From positions 1 to 33,735 of the forward strand of contig JADNYJ010000345.1 in the NCBI GenBank assembly GCA_015501075.1: a DNA stretch of 33,735 nt. Direction: 5' to 3'. The DNA comes from Gymnopilus junonius. Taxonomy: Eukaryota > Basidiomycota > Agaricomycetes > Agaricales > Galerinaceae. Positions 10,580 to 20,921 of the stretch are shown here, piece after piece (position 1 is the first letter of the stretch; the number at the start of each line of letters is the position of its first letter). Below the pieces are notes generated by a model. That model saw nothing but the letters and a program-made list of their open reading frames with translations, was not told the DNA's origin and ran no database searches. A program made the position numbers and the translations under genes.

Positions 10580-11001
10580 TCAATAGTCGCGATGGAAGTC
10601 CTCCATAAGATAGTACCGTTTCGGCGGTCCAAGGTCCTTGTCCATTGCAGCATGAACGAGTTTGGCGCATCCAGGGTTATACGCGTTCTTCAGGTCTCGA
10701 ACGGATCTGTCGCTGCCTATAGCAATGCACGACACGGTGCCCTCACCTCGGTGCGGGGTTACGGCCTGTCACTGAATGTCGTCTGGAAGCTCGCCAAGAA
10801 TTATAGAGATTGCGCGGTACTCGCGATTCTTCAAAGGGGTCCTGTCTTGTCAGATATTTTTTTCAGCTGCCCAGACGTTTATATCCTCGCGAGACTGTGA
10901 TTCTCGGCCATTTACCTGCTTTAGGATTGGGACGTCGAACCTGCCTCAGCACTGTTGGAATCTTCAAGGAACTCATGGCTGGTGCCACAGGTTTAGATGG
11001 T
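10580..11001 (-). pseudogene. small unknown protein family, copy 4 (broken)
   Basis: Read on the minus strand from a splice acceptor at 11002-11003: RRPNPKAGKWPRI, then an in-frame deletion removing the CGY motif, SREDINVWAAEKNI followed by a TGA, then RTPLKNREYRAI, LPDDIQ followed by a second TGA in place of the conserved tryptophan, GSDRSVRDLKNAYNP, and PPKRYYLMEDFHRDY before the final TGA at 10580. Two nonsense codons, loss of the CGY motif and loss of the otherwise invariant PPKW tryptophan (now CGG) make it a clear pseudogene. It is convergent with the HeLo-like remnant at 10165-10275. Confidence 0.8.
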
Positions 11002-12041
11002 CTACGAGAACGACGGAAAATAACTTTAAAACAACAATGCGAACGGCTCACAATTGAGGATTTCTAACTTTCCTAATTCGAAGTTCAGTTTCAGTAAAAG
11101 TTCGTGTTGATTCTCCCTGCGCAAGATACTTTTGAGAAGTTCAAATCAGACACGTAAAAATGAATTACAACGCAGACATTTTTATGCTTCGGCTACCAGC
11201 AGGAGTGAATTGGTAATTACAAGTCAGTGAACAGTTGAAACCTTGTAGTGGGCAAGAACGCGTGTGCGGGCCTTAACAGAATTCAACATCCCTCTCTGTA
11301 TGTAGCCCAGTTCACTCAACTTCCCCACAAGGTATACATTCCGCCGCATCAAAAATTAAGTGAGTTATCAGCTTCTATCAAAAGAACTGAAAAACTGTAC
11401 TGAAAGCATTAGACGAGACTAAAACAAGTATATTTCAACAATACTAAAAGATAATAGCCAGTTGCTGTGTCGTACAAAAAGACTCTACTTTCCTTTCAAA
11501 CACCTAAAGAATGGGCGCTATCACAAAAGAAAGTGCAGAGAAATGACCTATAGGGTTTTCCAAAAATTGCTGGAAGCCGAAGCTAACAGACGGGTTCGGA
11601 TGTGTAATTTGCAATCAGCAAAAAACTGTGCCTCGGTAGAAACCTCACTGGCGACAGTACATGCCCGAGCACAAGAGATGGGGAATAAGATTCGCAGGCT
11701 GGATGTTTATATAGCGAGTAAACAAAGTGCACGGACCAAGGGGATGTTTGCTGTGTCATTCTTATATCACATGACATATCCTCCACTCGACTCCACCAAT
11801 GACGCCTGCTCGTCTCAACAATCCACTCTTGATGGCCTCACTACAATTGCCCAGTTATCGACGCCGCCATCGCATGGAGGCCATGAGGTTATCTGATCGC
11901 TTGGACCATTCACACGTTGTCGACCATTGTTCACGATAAGATAAGCCGCAAACGGCGTTCCTACTTCATTTTTCTGAAACGCCGCTGTACAAAAGGTGTG
12001 CTTCATTGCTGTTCATTGCTACAGCGGAAATATAATGCTCA
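11002..12041. other. about 1 kb without a supported gene
   Basis: AT-rich sequence upstream of the 12.1-kb gene. A 144-codon open frame at 11462-11896 is lysine/arginine-rich and resembles no family; it has no ATG at its reported start and no splice context, so I do not call it. The 5' exon expected for small-family copy 4 on the minus strand could lie at 11050-11250 but is not identifiable. Confidence 0.4.
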
Positions 12042-12047
12042 TATAAA
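12042..12047 (+). promoter_or_regulatory. TATA box of the 12.1-kb gene
   Basis: TATAAA lies about 50 bp upstream of the ATG at 12098. It is followed by a pyrimidine-rich tract (TTCTCTTTTCTTTC), a common layout around fungal transcription start sites. It supports the gene at 12098 being transcribed. Confidence 0.55.
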
Positions 12048-12097
12048 GCTTCTCTTTTCTTTCAGACCTCTGTTTCTACAACTGATCCTAATAGATA

Positions 12098-12603
12098 ATG
12101 TTCGCCAACTCCACCGGAAATCCCTTCGCCCATAGTCATGTCATCAGCTCATTCGGCTACCGCCTAGAGCACCTGCGGCCAGGTAGCACAACAGGTCACC
12201 CAGCGCGGCTGGAGCCACTCAGCATAGATACCCTTCCAAGCTGGATGCGCAACATCGAACTTGACTTCCAACTATGTCAGATCCCGCGGTTCTGGTGGAT
12301 CGAAACTGCCATGCTGTATTTGCCAAAGGCTACCAAGTCAAGGATGAATAAACGTCGGCAGGCCTTCCAGGAGAAGGATTATTGCGACTGGTCGTGGCGT
12401 CAGTTCCAGGAGAACCTTCAGGCCGTTGTTAGACCCTGTCAGTATCCGATATCTTTTTTTTTCGGATGCTGACGGATCCAAATTTCCTGTCATCTCTTTT
12501 TTCTGCAGCTGCTCCTGGCCCTCCTGCAGCTCAGACCACTCGCCGTACTATTTTCAAGCTACGCTCCTTCATGCCTGGCGGACGGCACACCGTGAAACAC
12601 TAA
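12098..12603 (+). CDS. Gag-capsid-like small protein (144 residues)
   Basis: Two exons, 12098-12437 and 12509-12603, are joined across a 71-bp intron with donor GTCAGT, a GCTGAC branch-like site and a TTCTGCAG acceptor. The frame then runs to TAA and gives 144 residues. The core (residues about 45-112) has the spacing LPSWMRNIEL, 10 residues, PRFWWIETAMLYLPKA, then RMNKRR, then WSWRQFQENLQAV. This agrees position by position with the protein at 21664-22437 and resembles the capsid core of Ty3-type retrotransposon Gag (W...E, then A..YL.G, then W..F...L). The C-terminus is Arg/Pro-rich. No protease or reverse transcriptase is nearby. I infer a domesticated or orphan Gag-like protein; the alternative is an unrelated helical family. 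A TATA box lies upstream. Confidence 0.62.
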
Positions 12604-13091
12604 AGACATTCCGTTCGGACGACGCATTCTTATTCTGGGACATCACGCTGGTCATATTATCTGTACATTACCCTTTTCATGGACGCGGACCTCCCGCCTC
12701 TTTCCTATATTTCTATGGGTACTCATGTTCCTCCCTCGCTCGTATACAAACTGTACATCACTTCATTCAATGTACAAGTCATTTATCCTGTCCACTTAAC
12801 CCATGCATGTCGCTTCTCATTGTAATTCTTTGCTTGAACACCTGACGAGCTATCGTCAGAAGGGTGGATTGGATGTCTAGCAGTCGACTGAAGGACTGAA
12901 CGTATGTGGATGGGTGGACCCTTCGGCCTAAAGCAGCATTTCGGGTGTTCTGTGCAAGGATAAATTTCGGAGGACTAGATAGGCCCTTGGCGAGGCCATC
13001 ATTCCACGTTACGACCAGACAATGAAAACAAGACCTGTGCACTAACTTCTTGCGGCTTTGCACTTCAATTGCCTATCCACTCCAGCTCCAA
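12604..13091. other. intergenic, no supported gene
   Basis: About 490 bp between the Gag-like gene and small-family copy 5. A minus-strand open frame (12779-13063) shows no family features. I see no repeat, RNA or promoter element that I can name. Confidence 0.4.
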
Positions 13092-13727
13092 ATGTCTGCG
13101 TCGTAAGTCCCTGCTCTTGTCTGCCTGAGGGGAACTTCTCGTGACTATTTTTTGTATTAGGGAGTCAAAACCCGAACCTCCAACGACAACCGTATTAAAC
13201 CCAACCAACCTAAACTTCAAGTTGGAAAACATACATCTCAATCGTGAGTCGTTCTTCTTTGGTTTTACTGATATCTTAGCTATTGCCGTGGGTCATCTTA
13301 ACTTGTCGCATAAACTGTGAGTCGCATCAAGATCCCAGCAGCACCGAGGCACGTTCGACGTCCAAATCCCAAGACGGGCAAATGGCCAAGAATCAAAGTC
13401 TGTGGTTACGCCCTATCTCGCGAGGGTATAAACGTTTAGGCAGCTGACAAAAATATCTTACAAGACAGGACCCCATTGAATCGCGAGTACCACTCAATCT
13501 CTATGATTCTTGGCGAGCTTCCAGATGAATTTCAATGGCTAGTCGTCACCCCGCACGAATACGAGGGAACCGTGCGGTGCATTGTTATAGGAAGCGATAG
13601 ATCCGTTCGAGACTTGAAGAACGCGTATAACCATGCACGCGCCAGACTCGCCCATGCTGCGATGGTCAAGGATATTGGACCACCGAAATAGTATTATCTC
13701 AGAGAGGACTTCCATCGCGACGATTAA
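13092..13727 (+). pseudogene. small unknown protein family, copy 5 (inverted, two nonsense codons)
   Basis: This is the only copy on the plus strand. A candidate first exon is ATGTCTGCGTC at 13092, followed by a short intron ending TATTAG and an exon encoding SESKPEPPTTTVLNPT. The conserved part starts near 13330 with IPAAPRHVRRPNPKTGKWPR, VCGYAL and INV, then TAG in place of the DAW tryptophan. It continues through AADKNILQDRTPLNREY, LPDEFQW, TPHEYEG, GSDRSVRDLKNAYNHARAR and GPPK, then a second TAG in place of the PPKW tryptophan, and ends YYLREDFHRDD before TAA. Both stops are TGG to TAG changes. It is convergent with the HeLo-like fragment at 13870-14142, so this cassette is an inverted copy of the one at 8.0-9.9 kb. 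Confidence 0.78.
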
Positions 13728-13869
13728 GAGATTTTCCATCGCGATTACTGTTACTTGACGATTTCTCTTTGAATGTTAAGTGACGCTGCCCCCTCCCCTA
13801 CATTTCTAAAGTCTCTGTTCATATCATGTCCTTAGGTACTCTATGTGTAAGGGTTAATATATGCATTAT

Positions 13870-14142
13870 CTACTTGTTATCTTGAAATACACACCATATC
13901 ACCTTGGCCATTATTCGAAACAGCTGGCGACATTGCAATGAGAATCCGCAACACGAGCTAGATCGTCGTCCAACCAGGTTGTCAATTCTGCGGAGATCAC
14001 AAAGGAAACACCTGCGCCAACAACTACAGAGGTAGAAGAGCCCTCTGGCAGTATTTGTCCGTGGCTTCGCATCATCAAAGTCATCATCCCTGTACATATT
14101 CTGGCTGGGGACAGGAAGGGGTCCCCCAACGCTCAATTCCAC
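13870..14142 (-). pseudogene. inverted 3' fragment of the HeLo-like gene
   Basis: Read on the minus strand, the sequence contains the acidic DDDFDD motif. In a second frame it then has GVSFVISAELTTWL followed by LARVADS, matching GVSLAIPVELTNRL and LGRLADS at the C-terminus of the HeLo-like gene (8021-9286). The gene end (TTCGAATAATGGCCA) and the flank containing AACATTCAAA are also shared. Only the last 80 or so codons remain, in two frames. Together with small-family copy 5 it forms an inverted copy of the 9-kb cassette. Confidence 0.75.
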
Positions 14143-14501
14143 GCTTATGATCTAAGCATGATCAAAAATTCGTGATCGGATGTGTATCCGAGAGAAATAA
14201 ACGGAACAATGCCCGACGCGTCATTTACGAACCCTAACAGCAACTGCGAAGTCCTTGCACTGGGTCAGTGCCGCCATGATTGTCGAGCGATGAGCGATGG
14301 GCTAACTAAAATTATTTTTAGACGACATGATCGACGTTCCTTCATGCCTTGGCGATAGCTCGCCATTCGCTGAGCTTCTCACGATAGTGCAGTTCGATAT
14401 TTAAAGCGACCATTTGGCAGTGGGAGGATGTTTCTGATTTCGCCCGCTCTTGGGTCCTCCTTCTGTGCTTATTTACCGGACGATCGACTTTACAAGCGAC
14501 A
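14143..14501. other. upstream region of the dienelactone-hydrolase-like gene
   Basis: About 360 bp with no gene. An AT-rich TATTTAAA element at 14397-14404 lies roughly 100 bp before the ATG at 14502 and could be its core promoter. Otherwise nothing recognisable. Confidence 0.4.
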
Positions 14502-15678
14502 ATGACCACCTCCAACACATCCCCGGTGCTCGCTGGTCCTTTAACAGACCACTGCTTCGAAGTGGTTAGACATGTCGGAACTGCCGTTGGAAAGAGTATC
14601 AAGATTGCTGACATCGACACATATCTTTCTGAACCTCCTGCTGGGACGACCGGACCCAAGAAGGTTATCCTGTACTTTTCAGACGTGTTTGGGCCATTTT
14701 TCGACAACGCCAAGCTCCTGCAAGACTACTTTGCCTCACATGGTACTGTATCATAAACATCATGGTAAATCCCATCCTAGGACTAAAACACTGTTTTATT
14801 CAGGATTCTATGTACTGGGATCGACTACTTCTTTAGTGATCCCGTACACCTTCACCTCGGTAAACCCGATTTTGACAGGGCTGCGTGGTCCGCCAAGTCC
14901 CGCAGGCAAGCCGATGAAGCTACTCCCAGGTGGACAAAGGCAGTTCGGGAAATTTATGGTGTGTTACAACTGCAACTGGGCTTTGCAGCGGACTTTGATA
15001 CATGTGCCGTGAACTTCCCTTAGGAGAGGACACAAAATATACTGCGATCGGTAAGTCAATATCATTATTGGGTTTTCTCTAGCTAATAATTGGCTTTTTC
15101 TAGGATATTGCTTTGGTGCTCCATATTCACTTGAAATCGCGACCACGAATAACGTTGTGGCAGGTATGCCCTCGCACCCTTATTTCATTTCTATATGAAT
15201 CTCACATGTTATTGCACCCAGCTGCTTTTGCTCATCCGGCTGCCTTAAACGAGGACCACTTCAAGAACTTGCAGAGTACGCATGAATACTAGATCCTTTT
15301 ACACCGCAATATTGATAACCTCCATTTCCTCAGAGCCGCTGCTTCTCTCTTGCGCAGGCAAGCAATGAATGATCCTATAAACAGCTGCAACATCTGACAT
15401 TGAATATAGAAATCGATCGGTCTTTCCCAGCGGAATCGCGTCACAGAGCAGAGGAGATATTGGCGGAAGGCAAAAAGACGTATCACCTCCAACTTTTCTC
15501 TGGCGTGAACCACGGCTTCGCCACGCGTGGAGATCCTAACATTGAACACGAACGTAATTATTCTTTTTACTTTTGCTTTTGCTTTTCCAGACTCGGCGAC
15601 TAATAAAATCATGTAGGATGGGCTAAAGAGGAATCTGCACGAAGTGTGATCGGCTGGTTCAAGAGATTTACCTCTTGA
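14502..15678 (+). CDS. dienelactone hydrolase family protein
   Basis: Eight exons give about 255 residues once one missing base near 14818 is allowed for: 14502-14742, 14804-14958, 15024-15050, 15104-15163, 15222-15275, 15334-15357, 15410-15553 and 15617-15678. The alpha/beta-hydrolase fold of the DLH family is evident. VILYFSDVFG is the first strand and oxyanion region. GYCFGAPYSLE carries the nucleophile elbow with cysteine. AAFAHPAALNEDHF and LFSGVNHGFATRGDP supply the catalytic histidine, with IDRSFPAESR before it. In the family this serves ester or dienelactone cleavage; the real substrate is unknown. The intron at 15358-15409 is GC-AG. The frameshift falls inside the conserved YVLGIDYFF block at a run of G (GGG where four are needed), so it may be a sequencing loss rather than gene death. 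Probably cytosolic; no signal peptide. Confidence 0.85.
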
Positions 15679-16667
15679 TTCTTACCAGAATCGTTAAGGA
15701 TAACTCTAGGACTGAGATTCATGTATTTATCGTGGATTATTTAACGATTGATTCCAAATCAACTTACACCGTACAAGGACGCCTTGACACCAACTCGAAT
15801 AATATTACGCTGTTCGTCTGTCGCACCCTTCTACTCTATCACAATTGATTACCTCACAAGCAATTCGCGAATTACAACTCTGCCAAGCCAAGGCCCGCTA
15901 TGTTGAACCTGGTCTCTCGTAGACAGACGTCGATATATCTGAGTGTACACTAGGGTGTACGTTATATGACCGACTGGCACAACACTGAATTGACGGGGAG
16001 CAATAATTACCATGCGCGACAGCGCGGGGAAGAAATTTCTAACCATTCATATATTAGAGAATAGAAATACAGAACTATTTACAGCAAATTACAAAGGGTC
16101 TCAAAGCGCGAGGTAGGTTTTCTTGAGTTTCTTTCAACTTCCCCCTTTCCTTTATTTTTTAATTCTTTTTTGTGTCATCATTACCGACATGCTCAGAAGC
16201 AACATCGTCCGAAGTACTCTGCGCCCCAGACTCCTAACAGCAAATAATTTTATATCGTCTTCTTTCGGTAAGTGCTCCTGCTGACATCGTTGACGGCCAA
16301 TCCGAGCTAAAGAGGATCTCAGTTCCAGTGGCAACTTATAGTCAGTTTCTCGTCCAAGTTTCTTCAAGCTGAAAGGGACCGTCGAAGGTGTGCATACGTG
16401 GCAGTGATTATTACATGCATGCAGTTTACGCAATAATGATAATAAAAGAATATAGAAGAAAGTCATTATTCCGCGAATTATAGATTCGAAACCATACAGA
16501 AGACGTATAGTGGAGGTATGAAAGCATGGAGAATAACAATTGATAATGAATGAGAGTGAGTATCCCAGCCGAACGGGGGTATAGGAAAGAGAGAGCACCG
16601 TAGCATGCGTACAAAATGAAACGAAAACCGGAGAAAGGAAAAAAAAGAAAAGCGTCATTAAAAGCCG
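15679..16667. other. about 1 kb between convergent genes, no gene seen
   Basis: The region lies between the ends of the hydrolase gene (+) and the dynein tail gene (-). I searched it on the minus strand for the dynein exons that should follow (linker domain) and found none. A 168-codon minus frame at 16152-16658 is dominated by Phe/Ser/Leu from poly-T tracts and is not protein-like. Confidence 0.5.
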
Positions 16668-19600
16668 TCAGAACCTCCTGCCACCGCCACCACCTACGAT
16701 GCCTTCTATTGAATGATGTTCGAGATCATTCCTCGCCTTCAATATGGCCGCATGCATCTCTTTCATCGCATTGCCAAGCTTGACTCCAAACCTACTCAGG
16801 ATGTCCCTCTGCCACGCGTCGTACTTGGCATTCACCCTAGCCTGCACCTGCTCATAGTCAATCACGACAACTCCAAATGATTTTTGAGTCTCCGAGGTAT
16901 CAAACGTCGATCGCGCCTTCTTGATCTCCGTCAGCAGCTGTTGCCAGTGCGCTAGCGAGTCACCAAGCCGGTTGAACACGTATTCGGCCTCCAGATCCCA
17001 GAGCGATTGGAATTGTAACCATTTTCCGACGTACTCCTTGATTTGTTGTACTTTGATCTCGATCAGCGAGAAAGGTTTCTCTAGCGTGTTATCGGGGAAG
17101 CGGGTGAGCTACAGAAACAACAGGTCAGCGGTGAGCGCATAGGCCAAGACAAGACTTACTAGTGATGTATATGTCGTCTCTGCAGCCGAGGCCCCTTGCA
17201 TTTGCAGGCCAATCTCATATCGCGAACTCTGGATGCGATGTAAGCGACAAACGACACCTGATTTGCCAAATCAGTCTCTGTAGCATAATCAAGGCAAACA
17301 ATACAGCGTACCTAGCCAGTCATGAAGCTGCTTGATCCAAGTTGACCTAGCATACTCTATCGGAGGATCCAAGAAGATGACTTGATTTTGTATCCGGATT
17401 TCATGCACGATAGGTTTCAAGGTCATGTGACCTTCTAGGAACTAGATGGGTTGAAGAAAAGATCAGTATACAATTCAACAAAAGAAAAGTTCAAGAGGCC
17501 GACAGACCGCACCTTTTCCTCCTTAGCTCTTTTGTCCCCTCTTCGCTTGTTCGTAAGGTCCCTATCCCTTATAGGAGGCAGATCCCTCCTCAGAACGTCG
17601 CCATCGTCCGTCCTATCAAATTCTGAGCACCATACTTGAATTATATGTGTCAATCGTTGCAGCAGAATCCCTTCAATGCGTTTATCCAGCTCGGCCACCC
17701 AATAATCGAGATTGGCGTAACCCTCTAAGTTCAGACGATCGATCTAAAGGTTTCCAGGAAGGTCAAGTCAGCAGCAGGAAAGGAGGAAGGGAAGAATGAT
17801 ACATACAGCGGCTTGAATCTTGCCCAGCAATTCTGAGAAAGCCTCTGTAGTATACGAACACGTAGCAAGATCTTCGACTGCTCTCAGAATGTCCTTGTAC
17901 AGGTCAATCACATTGTTCGTTTTATCCTGTGTTTCAACAACATGAGTCACGTCACAGGCAAAGAGGGTTCCAACGTACCTGCAGCACTGATACCACACTG
18001 GCAAATTCACGAACGAATTGAATATGCCGATTGTCGCGCCCATCAGAGCTAGGGACGTATCTTGAGGTGTCATACTGGTTGACAAAGTAGTCCCAGCGAA
18101 TGTTCATGCCTACACATCGCAATGAGTGTTATCAGCCTCAATGTTGCCACGAGGAAAAAGAAAGAGAACTCACCTTTATTAATCATCCTCTGCGACTCAT
18201 TCCTATACTCCGCTACCAACCACTCAATACCCTTATTGCTCTCCACCAAATCCAAGGTCTGTCCATACGTCCTCACCGTCTCCATCAAACTAACAGCATG
18301 TGGATACACTCTCTTCGCATCCTTAGCCATATTTGAAATTGTATGTGGCACCTGGAAGTTCAACCATAGCAAATTTCGGACTTCTTTGAAAAGGGTGATA
18401 ATCTGAGGGTCGAAGTTCACAGCGAGCTGGAACCCTCCGCCGCGGAGGCGGACAATCTCAAACAGACGACCGTCCACGCTCATGTGTCGTCTGGCGATAT
18501 CCTGCATCCATGCATCAAAGACGGGTCGGGTGTCAAGCTTCTTGCGGAATGCAGTGCTTTCAGATTGAAGCTTTTGACCTTCAGCGTAGTGCTCCCATCC
18601 TTTGCCCAGCACGTCCTCGACTCGCTTCATGTATGTCTGGAGTTGACGCTCGATCTGCCGTGCCCAGATGATGGCGCCTGCTATCGGTGGCAGGTCGCGC
18701 ATTTGGGCCATGTGGTAGGCTTCTGAGTACCGATATTGGGTCTTGAACTGAGAATATCAACGGTTAGAATTTTGTGAATAAAGTCACATGACACGATTTC
18801 CTCACCTTTTCGTGAAGATGCTTAATATCTTCTTTTACCGAATCAATTAATTGTGTTTGATACTCTTGGATGGCACCTCTGATCTGCTCAAAGCTATGAG
18901 CAAAAGAAAACAGACACGCGCAAGGCAAAACCAACCTTGGCTCGAACAAATAAAGCATTAAACTTTGAGAATACGCGGAACATCTCGTTCGCGTTTCTCG
19001 CCGTCCCAAGCCTATCCCTCAGCTTGGCAATGATCTGATTCTCTACTCTCGACACCCGTTCATTATAAGCATTTTCAGCAGCCACCCAGATTTCCGTGCC
19101 CTCTACATCATAAGAACAATGATCGGCTTACAACCTCAAAACTTGCAGAAAAAGAGATTCATACCAATGCTAACATCCAAAACATCGATCCTCTTCACAA
19201 CCTCATAGGCCTCCTTCACCTCCTCCTCCATATCCATCCCGCCAACGTCCATCCCCACGCCTCCTAGACCCTTCGTTGGACCAGTCATCACAGCCAACTG
19301 CTCATGCTGCTTCCTCCAATCTCTCAAGTATCTCGTCCTCTCCTGCAGCATCGCATGCGCAGGCGCAATCTTGATAGGAATGAACCTTTCGCTCCTCTTC
19401 CTCGTCACTTCCCTAGCGACGTTGGTAAACTCCTTGACTTGGTCGTCCCATGTTCGGAATATGTTGGTCGTTTGTGAAAGCAGTCGCTCAAAGGTATCAT
19501 ACGGTTGGAAGGGGAGTCGGTGAGAGGTAAGGATGCGCAGGAGTTGATCATTGAAGTCTCTTGAGATAGCTTCCACTAGAGGAAGGGCGCGTCGAATCGG

Positions 19601-20921
19601 ATAGGGTGATAGACGCAGCTTGCGGTTGATGTGCCCAAAGATGAGCACGAGGGACTCTTGGACCTTGTCTAGGTCGGTGGCGGATAGGAGTTCATTCAGC
19701 GGAAAGTCCTTCATCAGTTGATTGTATTTGTGCACTACAAACCAAGCGTAAGCTAAATCGTCGCTGCTAACAAAGCAAGTAAAATTGTACCCACCCAAAT
19801 CTGTAGCGTCTTTCAGCCCAGTATCAGCGATGAAGCTGACAGTAGCATGGAACCGTTTCGCGTTCCGAAGACAGTCCATCACCATGTTGACCTCGTCACT
19901 CCGTAGCTGTGTCTCAATAGCCTCCAGCGCCCTCTCCAAACTCAGCCAAAAGTTGATTTCTTGCGACGCTGTTCCTGAAGACACGTCTCGTGTTAATTTC
20001 GTCACAGATTGTATTGACTTGATCCATTGGTTGACGTGGTTGTGGAGGGTGTTGAGGAATGTGCTGTCGTTCAGTAGCTTTGCTGGATATTCGATATGTT
20101 GGGCCTTGTACCAGCTGCATGAGCCTGTATCAAAGTTAAAAAACTAGTTTAGATACGGCAAGAATGGTGACTGCCTGTTCTACAGCCCGTTGGATGATAG
20201 GATGAATGATGAGGTTTGTTTCCGGAATTTCGACGTTTTGCTGTAGGTGTAGCAGTGATAACTCGAGCTCAGCAAACTTTTTCTTGGTCATAGGAATGCC
20301 TAAATAGCATCAGCATTGAGACTCCTCTTATTCACACAGAACACTTACCCATTTTCGTGTCTCCGTCTTTACCAGTCCCCCTTGCTCCAACAAAGGCATC
20401 AAACCATGGTTTAACACCATGGCTAACGACGGCATGTAAACTCTCATACGGAGTCTCGTCGCCTCCGAAAAGGTTCAGGAAATGAAGTTGGGTAGCGAGG
20501 GGTGTTAGTGGGTCAAGAGTCGGGCCGCGTTTAATGAGGGCAAGTGTGGTGACGTTTGAGGGGTGGTAGGTCAAATGAGGGGTAAGATGGTACGTATACG
20601 TTGGATTTGACTCGTCTGTGCAAAGCTGTCAACATACAACATAACTATTAAAACACCCAAACATACCTTCGTTCTCTTCCTTAGCTTGTACAACATATAA
20701 TACACCGCCTGTATCGGCAGCGAACCGACGGACGCGTTCATCGAACTCGTCATCGAACAACACTCGAGCTCTGACGGCTTTGCACCGATTACTGGTGGCA
20801 GCAGACCCAACAGATATCTCTTGAAGATATCTGGGTCAAAAGTGGAGGTCGGCGGTTCCGATGGTGGAGAATCGTGGTTGTGGTTTGAATTGCCATTTGT
20901 TAGCGGTTGCTGAGATTCCAT
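16668..20921 (-). CDS. cytoplasmic dynein heavy chain, N-terminal tail only
   Basis: Fourteen exons encode about 1,170 residues of a cytoplasmic dynein heavy chain tail (DHC_N1 region). This part dimerises and binds intermediate and light intermediate chains. Diagnostic blocks in order are [120 protein letters not shown] and DLEHHSIEG. Clean introns of 49-71 bp include 20616-20666, 20300-20348, 19735-19795, 18884-18935, 17927-17978 and 17109-17159. After SIEG the frame reads [10 protein letters not shown] and stops (16668), where normal heavy chains enter the linker and then the AAA+ motor. None of that is present. One base is missing near 20763 (SELE to LFDDEF), and the intron at about 20125-20174 (GC donor) does not keep phase. 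An alternative upstream ATG lies at 21092. Confidence 0.85.

Noticed and set aside
11462..11896. 144-codon plus-strand open frame
   Set aside because: No ATG at its 5' end, composition unlike a folded protein, no family resemblance, no splice or promoter context. Likely chance.
12779..13063. 94-codon minus-strand frame between the Gag-like gene and small-family copy 5
   Set aside because: No conserved motif or splice logic; it overlaps the probable promoter of copy 5.
16152..16658. 168-codon minus-strand frame just downstream of the dynein stop, considered as continuation of dynein
   Set aside because: It is dominated by Phe/Ser/Leu from T-rich tracts and has none of the linker-domain blocks expected after HHSIEG.
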